The notes beneath the pieces are model-generated. The model searched no databases, had not been told where the DNA came from, and was given only the letters and a program-made list of their open reading frames with translations. Below, one piece after another: positions 16,759 to 25,391 of a stretch of 57,376 nt of DNA (positions are counted from its first letter, which is position 1; the number at the start of each line of letters is the position of its first letter). Source of the DNA: an uncultured Clostridia bacterium (lineage in GTDB: Bacteria; Bacillota; Clostridia; TANB77; CAG-508); assembly GCA_934141475.1 (NCBI GenBank), contig CAKPCG010000007.1, positions 1 to 57,376 of the forward strand, given 5' to 3'. The translations under genes were made by a program, and so were the position numbers.

Positions 16759-19144
16759 TTCTACTTATCTCCGCATATTTTTTTAATTTTTCATATACTA
16801 AAGAATTAATACTTCCTGCTGAGAATTTACCTTCTTTGTCTCTTTTACCAGCTGGAACTCCTGTTAATACCTCAATTCCTTCATCTATTGTAGAAATTGC
16901 ATATATTGTAAATAGTCCATTTCTTACACTATCTACTACTTCTTCCGATAATTGTAAGTTTTTAACATTCTGTACTGGTATCATTACACCATGGCTTCCA
17001 TCTAATCCTCTCATTTTGCATATTTGATAAAATCCTTCTATTTTTTCATTTACTCCACCTATTGGTTGTATTTCACCTTTTTGATTTACAGATCCTGTAA
17101 CTGCAATAGCTTGGTTTATTGGAACCCCAGATAAACTTGAAAGTAATCCATATAACTCTGTACTTGATGCACTATCTCCATCAACTCCATTATATAATTG
17201 CTCAAAACATATACTAGCTGTTAAACTAAGCGGAATATCTTGTGCAAATCTTTCTCCTAAAAATCCATTTAAAATAAGTACACCCTTAGAGTGAGTTGAA
17301 CCAGACATTTCTACTTCTCTTTCAATATCTACTATTCCACTTTTACCTGTATATGTGTTTACTGTAATTTTTGCAGGTTTTCCAAATGCTGTGTTTCCTA
17401 TAGTCATAACTGTTAGTCCATTTAGTTCTCCTACTTTATATCCTGATGTAGATATTAATAGCGAATTATCTTTTATCATTTCTGTATACATTGAGTCATA
17501 TTTTTTCACTCTGTCTTTTTGTTCTTTTAAAGCTTTTTCTATAAAGTTTGGTGTTATTATTTTTGCTCTTGAAAGTTTTGCCCAAGTTGAAGCTTCTCCT
17601 ATTACTTCAAATAAATCATTAAATAATGTAGAAATTTTAGTTTGGTCTCCTGCCATTCTTGAGGCAAATTCTACAACTTTTGCCATAGCATATTTATCTA
17701 GTTGTAGTAATTCAGATTGTTCGCAATAGTCATGAATTATTCTAGCTAATCTATTTACATTTTCTGCATTCATTTCTGCACTGTCTTCCCACTCTACTTT
17801 TATTTTAAATAGATTTCTAAAGTCTGAATCCATTGCAAGTAATGCTTGGTAAATTTGGCTATTTCCTATTAATATTACTTTTAAATCTAATGGTATTGGT
17901 TCTGGTTTTAAAGAAATCATTGCCATTGAAGAACGTTGCTCTCCTGCATTTTCTATAGCTATTTCTTTTATTCTTAATGCTTTTTTCAAAGTATCGTAAC
18001 ATATACCATTTGCTAATAAATCTGCTGCTTGGAATATTATATATCCTCCATTTGCTTTTTGTAAAAGTCCTGATTGTAGCATTGTAAAGTCTGTTTTTAA
18101 AGTTCCAAAGTAATTTTCATATTCTAATTTCCCAAAAATATTTTGATATGAATAGTTAGAATCCATAATTACAGGTGCACCTTCTAACTCGCTATTATCT
18201 ACAAATAGATTTACTCTATAATTTAAGCATGGATCTGGTGTATGATTCATTTGTGGACCTTGAGTAACTTTATTTGGTTGTTCATTTGTATCTTCTGCTA
18301 AAAATACTGGTACATTTTTTAATACATCTTTCTTTACTGCATTTAAAAATTGATTTATTTTTTTGTTTCTTTTATATTTTGCTTTTAACATATTTATGTG
18401 AACATTAACTGTAAGTAATGCTACATTTGATTGCCATTCATCTATTTTTTTGTCAGATACTCTTTCTATTTGTTTTATTCTTCCTATAACATCCATTATC
18501 ATTTCTTGGACTTTGGCTGATTTTTCTTCAAATTGATTTTTAGTTTCATCATCTAATTTATCAAATTCTTCTTCTTTTAATGCTTTACCATCAAGTATTG
18601 GCATCATGTATATTCCATTTTGAGCTGATTTAACCTGAAAACAGTATTGTAATGCATCATTTGCAAGCTTGTCCATTAATTTTTCACGTTTTTCTTCATA
18701 TTCTTGTTTTATTAATGCTTTTTCTTTTTCAAAGTCATCATTATTAAATGTATTTTTTATATCTTTTTTTATTTCTTTTATAAAGCTTTCCATGTCTTCT
18801 TTAAATTCTTTTCCATGTCCAGCTTGTAAAGATACTGCAATTGGTTCATTTGGATTATTAAAATTATATATATAGCACCAATCTTGTGGTACTCTTTTCT
18901 TTTTGGCAATTTTACGTAAATAATTTTTTGTATACATTGTTTTTCCAACACCACTTGGGCCTTCTAGGTAAATGTTATACCCTTTTATATTTACATTTAT
19001 TCCAAATTCAAGTGCTTTTATTCCTCTATCTTGACCTATTCCTGTTGTTATTGGTTCTAAATTTTCTGTTGTTTCAAATTTAAATATATTAGGATCACAT
19101 GTCATTTTTAATTTTTTGTAACTTAATTCGTTTTTATTTTTCAT
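16751..19144 (-). CDS. Lon-family ATP-dependent protease (S16, LonB/AAA_32-like)
   Basis: About 797 aa. The start at 19144 (MKNKNELS) is preferred over the frame opening at 19204 because GGAGGGAACGA precedes it. Walker A is GPSGVGKT at about residue 60; the middle region is the coiled, inserted AAA segment. The C-terminal S16 protease domain has GDSASS with the catalytic Ser and GGVNEKIEGF with the catalytic Lys. No LAN substrate-recognition domain is seen, as in the LonB/LonC-like group of Firmicutes. It probably degrades misfolded or regulatory proteins in the cytoplasm. It is followed without a gap by a prepilin-like gene. Confidence 0.9.
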   Translation of the reverse strand: MKNKNELSYKKLKMTCDPNIFKFETTENLEPITTGIGQDRGIKALEFGINVNIKGYNIYLEGPSGVGKTMYTKNYLRKIAKKKRVPQDWCYIYNFNNPNEPIAVSLQAGHGKEFKEDMESFIKEIKKDIKNTFNNDDFEKEKALIKQEYEEKREKLMDKLANDALQYCFQVKSAQNGIYMMPILDGKALKEEEFDKLDDETKNQFEEKSAKVQEMIMDVIGRIKQIERVSDKKIDEWQSNVALLTVNVHINMLKAKYKRNKKINQFLNAVKKDVLKNVPVFLAEDTNEQPNKVTQGPQMNHTPDPCLNYRVNLFVDNSELEGAPVIMDSNYSYQNIFGKLEYENYFGTLKTDFTMLQSGLLQKANGGYIIFQAADLLANGICYDTLKKALRIKEIAIENAGEQRSSMAMISLKPEPIPLDLKVILIGNSQIYQALLAMDSDFRNLFKIKVEWEDSAEMNAENVNRLARIIHDYCEQSELLQLDKYAMAKVVEFASRMAGDQTKISTLFNDLFEVIGEASTWAKLSRAKIITPNFIEKALKEQKDRVKKYDSMYTEMIKDNSLLISTSGYKVGELNGLTVMTIGNTAFGKPAKITVNTYTGKSGIVDIEREVEMSGSTHSKGVLILNGFLGERFAQDIPLSLTASICFEQLYNGVDGDSASSTELYGLLSSLSGVPINQAIAVTGSVNQKGEIQPIGGVNEKIEGFYQICKMRGLDGSHGVMIPVQNVKNLQLSEEVVDSVRNGLFTIYAISTIDEGIEVLTGVPAGKRDKEGKFSAGSINSLVYEKLKKYAEISRNE

Positions 19145-19223
19145 TCGTTCCCTCCATTGCTTTTTTATATTTTGTATTATATACAAAATGTTTTTTTTTA
19201 TCAATAGTTTTTTATTTTTTTAT

Positions 19224-19416
19224 TTATGTGTTGTAAAACATTATAGCTCCTATAATTGCAAGTATAAAACCTAATACTTTTAGTCCGAGAAGTTGCCTCA
19301 TTTTGATCACCAAAGCTAAACCATCTTTGGCTTAATATTCTTGCATCATAGGTAAATACTACTCCTATTAAAACTAATATTAGTGAAAATATTTTTATTA
19401 ATATTTTTATTTCCAT
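19224..19416 (-). CDS. Small two-helix membrane protein, needs +1 frameshift
   Basis: 63 aa if the ribosome skips one base. ATG at 19416 with GGAGAG upstream. Residues 4-22 are hydrophobic; FSFGDQNEATS follows, then codon 44 is CGG (19287-19285). In the zero frame the protein continues as a charged tail (RTKSIRF...) to 19201. Skipping the C gives GLKVLGFILAIIGAIMF, a second membrane helix, and a stop at 19224. The +1 product is the biologically sensible one, with two helices and a short loop. Function unknown. It lies between recG and the Lon-family gene. Confidence 0.7.
19285..19287 (-). other. +1 frameshift site 1 (in-frame CGG)
   Basis: Context TCT CGG ACT A; skipping C gives TCT GGA CTA (Ser-Gly-Leu). 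The CGG is codon 44 of the small membrane protein. Confidence 0.75.
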
Positions 19417-19475
19417 TTTTCTCTCCAATTTTTTATTTTTTTATAATATACTACTTTATTTTTTTGTTGTCAAAA

Positions 19476-21521
19476 TTATATTTCTATTCTTCCATCAAGT
19501 TTTTGTTTTATTAAATTTTTAAGTTTTTTGTTTTCCTCTTTTTTAAGTTCCGGGTCTTTTTCTATTATTTTAATACTTAATTCTTGTACTTTTTTTAAAA
19601 TATCTATATCTTCAAATAAATTTGCTATTTTCATCTCAGGAATTCCATGTTGAGCAGTTCCAAAAAAGTCTCCAGACCCACGTAATTCTAAATCTTTTTC
19701 AGATATAACAAAACCATCGTTTGTTTGGCACATTATTTTCATTCTTTCTTGCACAACTTTTCCTTTACCCTCAAATTTTAATATACAATAAGATTTAAAT
19801 TCACCACGTCCAACTCTTCCTCTAAGCTGATGAAGCTGTGCTAAACCAAATCTTTCGCTGTTTTCTATAACCATTATATTTGCGTTTGGAACATCTACTC
19901 CAACTTCTATTACTGTTGTTGAAATTAAAATATCTATATCACCATTTTTGAATTTTAGCATTATTTCATCTTTTTCTTTTGGTTTCATTTTTCCATGTAA
20001 ATATTCTACTTTATAGTTACTAAAGGTTTCATTTTGAAGCTTGCTTGCAAGTTCTGTTACAGATTTCAAATCCATTTCTTCGTTTTCTTCAACTAATGGG
20101 CATACTATGTAGCATTGTCTTCCTTCATCTATTTGTTTTTTTACAAAATTATTTACTCTTTCTTCATAGCTTTTTCCTACAGCAAATGTGTCTATCTTTT
20201 TTCTATTTGGTGGAAGTTCATTTATTATAGATATATCTAGGTCACCATATAAAATTAGTGCAAGTGTTCTAGGTATTGGAGTTGCAGACATTACAATTAC
20301 ATCTGGATTATTTCCTTTAGATACAATTTTTGCTCTTTGCTTTACTCCAAAACGATGTTGCTCATCTGTTACTACAAGTCCCAAATTTTTAAATACAACA
20401 TCATCTTCTAACATTGCATGTGTTCCAATTAAAATATCAATTTCTCCATTTAAAAGTTTTTCTTTTATTATTTGCTTATTTTTTTTGGTTATACTAGATA
20501 CTAAAAGTTCTGATTTTATTCCAAATTTTCTCAATGTTTTGTTAAAATTTTCCAAATGCTGAGATGCTAAAATAGCAGTAGGTGCAAGAATTGCTACTTG
20601 ATAACCTGATTTTACTGCTTTGTAAGAAGCAATAACACTTACAATTGTTTTTCCAGAGCCTACATCTCCTTGAAGAAGCCTATTCATTGGTTTTTTGCTT
20701 TCCATATCGGAATTTATTTCTTTTAAGACTTTAAGCTGTGCATTTGTAAGTGTAAAAGGTAAGGTATTTATTACATCTTCCATTTTTACATCTTTACTAA
20801 ATGCTAACTTTTTTTCTTCTACTTTATAAGATTGTTTTATTTGAAGTAGTGCTAGCTGAAAACCTAATAATTCCTCAAAAACAAGTCTATATCTTGCTCT
20901 TATAAAATCATTTTTATTTTCTGGAAAATGAATGTATTTTATTGCATCATTTATTTCCATTAGATTATATTTTTTTAATATATATTCTGGTAAATTTTCT
21001 TCTAAATTTTGATATACTTCATCTACTCCATTTTCTATTATTTTTCTAATTGTATTTTGGCTTATTCCATATGTTAATGGATATATTGGAATTATTTTTC
21101 CTGTGTTTTTATTTTGACCAGACTCATCAAAAATTGGTGATTTCATTTCATATCTTCCAGCTTTAATTTCAACTTTTCCATAAAAATTATATGTATTTCC
21201 AATTTTAAATATATTTTTAACATAACTTTGGTTATACCATATAATTGTACATGGATTTTCTCCGTCTCTTACAATCAATCTATATATTTTTAATCTACCT
21301 GCATATGTTTCATTTACTTTTGTAATAGCAACAGCTTTTATTAATGCTTCTTCTCCATCTTTACAATCTGATATTTTTTTTGCAATTCCCCTGTCTTCAT
21401 AGTTTCTTGGAAAATATGAAATTAAATCTTCTAATGTGTGTATATTTAATTTATTTAATAATTTAACTCTTGATGGTCCTACATTTTTTATATATTGAAC
21501 CGACTTTTGTAATTCTATCAT
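19476..21521 (-). CDS. recG: ATP-dependent DNA helicase RecG
   Basis: 681 aa, superfamily 2 helicase that remodels stalled forks and branched DNA. An N-terminal wedge/OB domain (about 1-230) is followed by helicase motif I GDVGSGKT, motif Ia, DEQHRFG (DExH box), SATPIPRT and the C-terminal helicase lobe with QLRGRVGRGE and GSGDFFGTAQHG. The length is normal for the family. I chose 21521 (MIELQKSV) because the AAGGA site directly abuts the upstream ATG at 21530, which leaves it too close to be used. It is in line with the metallophosphoesterase and tsaD genes. Confidence 0.95.
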   Translation of the reverse strand: MIELQKSVQYIKNVGPSRVKLLNKLNIHTLEDLISYFPRNYEDRGIAKKISDCKDGEEALIKAVAITKVNETYAGRLKIYRLIVRDGENPCTIIWYNQSYVKNIFKIGNTYNFYGKVEIKAGRYEMKSPIFDESGQNKNTGKIIPIYPLTYGISQNTIRKIIENGVDEVYQNLEENLPEYILKKYNLMEINDAIKYIHFPENKNDFIRARYRLVFEELLGFQLALLQIKQSYKVEEKKLAFSKDVKMEDVINTLPFTLTNAQLKVLKEINSDMESKKPMNRLLQGDVGSGKTIVSVIASYKAVKSGYQVAILAPTAILASQHLENFNKTLRKFGIKSELLVSSITKKNKQIIKEKLLNGEIDILIGTHAMLEDDVVFKNLGLVVTDEQHRFGVKQRAKIVSKGNNPDVIVMSATPIPRTLALILYGDLDISIINELPPNRKKIDTFAVGKSYEERVNNFVKKQIDEGRQCYIVCPLVEENEEMDLKSVTELASKLQNETFSNYKVEYLHGKMKPKEKDEIMLKFKNGDIDILISTTVIEVGVDVPNANIMVIENSERFGLAQLHQLRGRVGRGEFKSYCILKFEGKGKVVQERMKIMCQTNDGFVISEKDLELRGSGDFFGTAQHGIPEMKIANLFEDIDILKKVQELSIKIIEKDPELKKEENKKLKNLIKQKLDGRIEI

Positions 21522-21535
21522 TTTTTTCATTCCTT

Positions 21536-22222
21536 TTATATTTTTAACAGTTTAAAATCTAAGGCATCTGCACTAACTAATTTAAATTCTATTCCTTGAA
21601 TATTTCCCTCTACTGCTTCTTGTATAGATTTTCCATGTAAATGTGCATAATAGCATTTTTTTATATTGTATTTTTTTAAAACTTTTGTAAATTCATTATC
21701 CATATTTTGTTTTATAATAGGTGGATAATGCATAAATACTATTATTTCTTTGTTTTTTTCTAATCCACTTTTTATAGAAAGTTCTAATCTTAAAGCTTCT
21801 CTCGCAATTAATCTTTTTTCATCTTCACTTTCATTTACTAAGCTCCATCCTCTCGTTCCGCAAATTACTTTGTTTTCTACTTCTATGCTATTATTTTGTA
21901 TAAAATCTATATTGTTAAAATTATGTTCATTTAAAAATTTTTTCATATTTGTAATTGTTGTCCACCAATATTCATGGTTTCCTTTTAACATAATTTTTTT
22001 ACCTGGCAAACTGTTTAAATAATCAAAATCTTTTACTGTATCTTTTAAATACATAGCCCACGAAAAATCACCGGGATGAATTACTGTATCTTCTTTACCT
22101 ACTTTAGATATCCAATCTCTTTTTATTTTCTCTTCATGATTTTCCCAATTTTTTCCGAATATATCCATAGGCTTTGGATCATTAAATGATAGATGCAAGT
22201 CTCCTATTGTGTATATTGCCAT
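21536..22222 (-). CDS. Calcineurin-like metallophosphoesterase
   Basis: 228 aa. Metal-binding motifs are in order: GDLHLS (D-x-H), GDFSWAM (GD), GNHEYWW (GNHE), MHYPP (H) and the final YYAHLHG (H-x-H variant). Such small phosphoesterases hydrolyse phosphate mono- or diesters; the substrate cannot be told. It is separated from recG by 14 bases and probably cotranscribed with it. Confidence 0.85.
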   Translation of the reverse strand: MAIYTIGDLHLSFNDPKPMDIFGKNWENHEEKIKRDWISKVGKEDTVIHPGDFSWAMYLKDTVKDFDYLNSLPGKKIMLKGNHEYWWTTITNMKKFLNEHNFNNIDFIQNNSIEVENKVICGTRGWSLVNESEDEKRLIAREALRLELSIKSGLEKNKEIIVFMHYPPIIKQNMDNEFTKVLKKYNIKKCYYAHLHGKSIQEAVEGNIQGIEFKLVSADALDFKLLKI

Positions 22223-22280
22223 TTTTTCATTCCTTATATATTAATATATTTAGGTTTTTATAGGTTACCTATAAACCTTT

Positions 22281-23283
22281 TTATAATTTTAAATTTGGCA
22301 CTGCATTAAGGCTTAAATCATCTCTTTTACCTTCTATAAAATTATAGTATCCTGCTGAACCTATCATTGCTGCATTATCTGTACATAATTTTAAATCAGG
22401 CATATATACTTTTAAATTTTCATTTTCTAATTTTAAAATCTCTTTTCTTATATAAGAATTTGCAGAAACTCCTCCTGCTATTGCAAGTTTGTTTATTTTA
22501 GTTTGTTTTATTGCATTTTGTACATTTTCAATTAATACATCTGTTACTGCTTTTTCAAAACTAGCACACAAATCTGCCTTGTTTATATTTTTTGTATTAT
22601 GATTTAAATTTATTACAGCCGTTTTTATTCCACTAAAACTAAAATCTAATGAATTTTCAAAATGTGTTTTTGGAAGTTTTATATTAGGAGTTCCTGTTTT
22701 TGCTAATTTATCTACTTTAGGACCTCCTGGGTAATCTAAACCTACTACTCTTGCAACTTTGTCAAATGCCTCTCCTATTGCATCATCTCTTGTTTTGCCA
22801 AGTACCTCAAATTCTACATAATTTTTTACATGTACAATTTGAGTATTTCCACCAGATACTAATAAACATAAAAATGGTGGTTTAAGTTCTTTATATGTAA
22901 GATAGTTTGCAGCAATATGACCTTGTATATGGTTTACCCCTACAAGTGGTTTATTTATTGCATATGCTAATGCTTTTGCATAAGAAACCCCTACCAAAAG
23001 AGCTCCTACTAATCCGAGGTCCATATGTTGGAGTTATAGCATCTATTTGGTCTAACCTTACATTTGCTTCTTTAAGAGCCAATTTTGTTACTCTTGATAT
23101 TGCCTCTACATGGTTTCTTGAAGCTATTTCTGGAACTACACCTCCATATTTTTCGTGTATCGGAATTTGTGTATCTATTATATTTGATAATATTTCTCTT
23201 CCATTTTTTATTATTGCAACTGATGTTTCATCACAGCTTGATTCAATTCCCATTGTTAGTATATCTTTTTTTGTATCTTCCAT
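22281..23283 (-). CDS. tsaD: tRNA N6-threonylcarbamoyladenosine transferase TsaD, needs +1 frameshift
   Basis: 333 aa after one +1 shift, close to the usual length. TsaD transfers the threonylcarbamoyl group to A37 of ANN-reading tRNAs together with TsaB and TsaE, and is normally essential. The first frame (23283 down to 23016) encodes GIESSCDETSVA and ends DAITPTYGP before CGG, codon 90. The second frame continues GLVGALLVGVSYAK, then the metal-binding HIQGH, the GGNTQI loop and GGVSANSYIR. The junction restores the family's conserved YGPGL-GAL. The start has AAAGGAG upstream. The sequence reads as a functional gene, not a decayed one, since everything except the one base is intact. Confidence 0.9.
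23014..23016 (-). other. +1 frameshift site 2 (in-frame CGG in tsaD)
   Basis: Context GGA CCT CGG ATT AG; skipping C gives CCT GGA TTA, restoring the conserved YGPGL. Confidence 0.85.
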
Positions 23284-23313
23284 TTACTTTGTCTCCTTTA
23301 CAAATATAGCGTT

Positions 23314-23342
23314 ATTTTACTACATTTGACTAAAAATATCAA
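23314..23342 (-). promoter_or_regulatory. Promoter of tsaD
   Basis: Minus strand: -35 TTGATA (23337-23342), 17-base spacer, -10 TAAAAT (23314-23319), about 30 bases upstream of the start codon. Confidence 0.6.
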
Positions 23343-23432
23343 TGGGATGTATTTATTTTTATAGACTTTTGTAATCTTTATCTTTCTTTATCTTGATTTT
23401 TCTAACTATTTTAAAAAGATTTACATAAGGTA

Positions 23433-23461
23433 TTTACAAATTAAAATTATTATGCTAAAAT
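23433..23461 (+). promoter_or_regulatory. Promoter of the nicotinamidase-kinase island
   Basis: -35 TTTACA (23433-23438), 17-base spacer, extended -10 TGC-TAAAAT (23456-23461). The transcript would start near 23468, inside the first arm of the inverted repeat described next. Confidence 0.6.
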
Positions 23462-23547
23462 GTTGCTTGTCAATTAGATCAGATATTGCATAAAAATATT
23501 ATCTTAATTATTTAAGGCATTATTTTTACGTCAATTGACGAGGCAAC
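23462..23547 (+). promoter_or_regulatory. Long inverted repeat in the leader of the acquired operon
   Basis: GTTGCTTGTCAATT (23462-23475) pairs with AATTGACGAGGCAAC (23533-23547). The second arm also contains the perfect palindrome CGTCAATTGACG (23529-23540). It is either an operator pair flanking the start point or a leader RNA stem upstream of the AAAGGAGG at 23572-23579. Confidence 0.5.
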
Positions 23548-23586
23548 AATTTAACAAGTTTTAGTTAAGTTAAAGGAGGATAACTT

Positions 23587-24525
23587 ATGGCAACACATCT
23601 TAAAGCAAGTTTTGAAGAAATTTGTAATGTTTCTCGGATTGGAGGTCATGGAGCTGTAGACTTTAATCCTACAGGCGGATTAGACAATGGTCTTATCAAC
23701 TTAGCCTTGAAAGAAGACTTAAAACATGTGGATAAAGATTCATGCCGCCGACTTCTGCTCTGCATCGATATGCAGAAAGACTTCATCGAAGGAGGATCTC
23801 TTCCTGTTGATGGCTCTATTGCAGATACAGAAAGAATTAATCGCTTCATCTACAATAATATGGGAGATATTACAGAAATTATGTGTTCTATGGACACTCA
23901 TTCTGTATATCAGATCTTCTTCCCTGCTTGGTGGAGAGATGCCAACGGAAACGTACCAGCACCGTACACAGAAATCACATATGATGATGTAAAAAACGGC
24001 AAATGGTTTCCTATCTTTGCACCTCTTAAGTCCAAAGAATATCTTCAGGGCTTAGAGGCAAACTCAAAGAAGAAACTTTGCATTTGGCCTTATCATTGCA
24101 TTAATGGATCAGATGGACATTCTTTCGAGAATGAATTTCATAAAATGGTCACATTCCATGCTGCTGCAAGAAAAACACGACCTGCAATTGTCAGAAAAGG
24201 TACTGATCCTTGCTCTGAAATGTATGGTATCATCAAACCGGAATTTTCAGCGGTAAATTATAAAAACACCGTAACTCTCAATGCAATTGAGGAATATGAT
24301 GAAATCTATGTAGTAGGCGAAGCAGCTAGTCACTGCTTACTTGAAAGCGTAAGACAGATTGCTGAAGAGTATGAAAACAGACCAGAGGTAACCACAAAAA
24401 TCACTGTCTTAGAAGACTGCACCTCTTCTATTGGAGGCTATGAGCAGCTCACAAAAGACACATTTGATATGTTCAAGAAAAAATACGGTATTAAATTTGC
24501 CAAATCTACCGATATCAATTTCTGA
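23587..24525 (+). CDS. Nicotinamidase-like isochorismatase-family hydrolase
   Basis: 312 aa, about 100 longer than usual PncA. The family core starts near residue 57: LCIDMQKDFIEGGSLPV (catalytic Asp), SMDTHS (D-x-H metal ligands), WPYHCINGSDG (second His), RKGTDP (catalytic Lys) and VVGEAASHCLLESV (nucleophile Cys). This Asp/Lys/Cys set fits hydrolysis of nicotinamide to nicotinate. The N-terminal 55 residues and an acidic insertion are extra. Strong ribosome site AAAGGAGG. It is the first gene of a plus-strand operon with vWA, PP2C and kinase genes. Codon use (CGC, CGA, CGG for Arg, more C-ending codons) differs from the neighbours and points to transfer. Codon 17 is CGG (23635-23637) read in frame; a +1 shift there would meet TAG within nine codons. 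Confidence 0.8.
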   Translation: MATHLKASFEEICNVSRIGGHGAVDFNPTGGLDNGLINLALKEDLKHVDKDSCRRLLLCIDMQKDFIEGGSLPVDGSIADTERINRFIYNNMGDITEIMCSMDTHSVYQIFFPAWWRDANGNVPAPYTEITYDDVKNGKWFPIFAPLKSKEYLQGLEANSKKKLCIWPYHCINGSDGHSFENEFHKMVTFHAAARKTRPAIVRKGTDPCSEMYGIIKPEFSAVNYKNTVTLNAIEEYDEIYVVGEAASHCLLESVRQIAEEYENRPEVTTKITVLEDCTSSIGGYEQLTKDTFDMFKKKYGIKFAKSTDINF

Positions 24526-24542
24526 TATTAGTAGAAAATAAC

Positions 24543-24556
24543 TGTTACAGGTAACA
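24543..24556. promoter_or_regulatory. Small palindrome between nicotinamidase and vWA genes
   Basis: TGTTA-CAGG-TAACA, about 35 bases upstream of the vWA ribosome site. A possible operator or weak processing site; little else can be said. Confidence 0.3.
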
Positions 24557-24590
24557 TAAAAAAATATAACATAAAAATGGAGGAAACGTT

Positions 24591-25301
24591 ATGGGTAAAT
24601 TTGAAACATTTGAAGTTGAAGGTCTTGAAGAAGCAATGGAAAATAACATTGATGCTGATGAAATCGAATCTTCCTCACCGTACATCTGCGGCTTGGTAGT
24701 AGATGCTAGTGGATCTATGTACAAATATGACGACCAGAATTCCGGTGAAATGAGTGCTTGCCTTCATAACTTTGTTTCTGCTGTTATTAATGCAAAACAG
24801 GGTGATGAAATGCTGGTTTCTAAAACTACATTCAGCGATAGTGTTGAACTTGGCGGATATGTAGCACCTGCTGATCTCGACTGTGATTTTATTGCAGATG
24901 GTATGACATCACTTTATGATGCAATTGTAGGCAGTGCAAAACTTTTGCTGAACTACATGAAACAGATTACAACAGCTGGAACAACCCCATGTGGAGCATC
25001 TATTGTAATCTTGTCTGATGGGCAGGACAATGCCTCTAGGGCAAACATTAATGATGCTGTTACCGCAATCTCTGAACTTCGTAAAAATGAAGTCAAAGTT
25101 GCTTTCATTCCATTTGGAGATGAAGCTAAAGGTATTGCACAGTCTCTTGGCATTAAGGATGGTGATATCCTTGAAACCAAAAACGATCCGCATGCTCTTA
25201 GAGAAGCACTTAGAATTGTATCCAAGAGTGCTATCTCTGCATCTAAGCTTTCACATAACGGAGCCAGCTTTAGTGCAAATGCAGGATTCTTTGATGTGTA
25301 A
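24591..25301 (+). CDS. vWA-domain protein, TerY-like
   Basis: 236 aa, a single von Willebrand A domain with a complete metal-ion-dependent adhesion site: DASGSM (DxSxS), a Thr in DGMTSLYD and an Asp in LSDGQDN. No signal peptide, so cytoplasmic. GGAGGAAACGTT precedes the ATG. Together with the PP2C and kinase genes downstream it forms the arrangement known as the TerY-P triad (vWA + PP2C + kinase) in tellurite/stress-response systems. It probably acts as a metal-dependent scaffold for the phosphorylation pair. I find no in-frame CGG here. Terminator-like hairpin downstream. Confidence 0.8.
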   Translation: MGKFETFEVEGLEEAMENNIDADEIESSSPYICGLVVDASGSMYKYDDQNSGEMSACLHNFVSAVINAKQGDEMLVSKTTFSDSVELGGYVAPADLDCDFIADGMTSLYDAIVGSAKLLLNYMKQITTAGTTPCGASIVILSDGQDNASRANINDAVTAISELRKNEVKVAFIPFGDEAKGIAQSLGIKDGDILETKNDPHALREALRIVSKSAISASKLSHNGASFSANAGFFDV

Positions 25302-25336
25302 AAAACATAAAGAACTTTTAATTTAAGCCTTAAATT

Positions 25337-25372
25337 AAGGGGAAACTGCAAAATGCGGTTTCCCCTTTTTTG
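25337..25372 (+). terminator. Terminator or attenuator between vWA and PP2C genes
   Basis: AAGGGGAAACTGCA-AAA-TGCGGTTTCCCC followed by TTTTTT. It sits within the island, so the last two genes need read-through or their own promoter. Confidence 0.8.
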
Positions 25373-25391
25373 ACTTTTATAGGAGGACATT

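Noticed and set aside
22252..22278. Hairpin between tsaD and the metallophosphoesterase as a terminator
   Set aside because: The stem AGGTTTATAGGT/ACCTATAAAAACCT is real, but no U-run follows on the minus strand; at most an attenuator or processing site.
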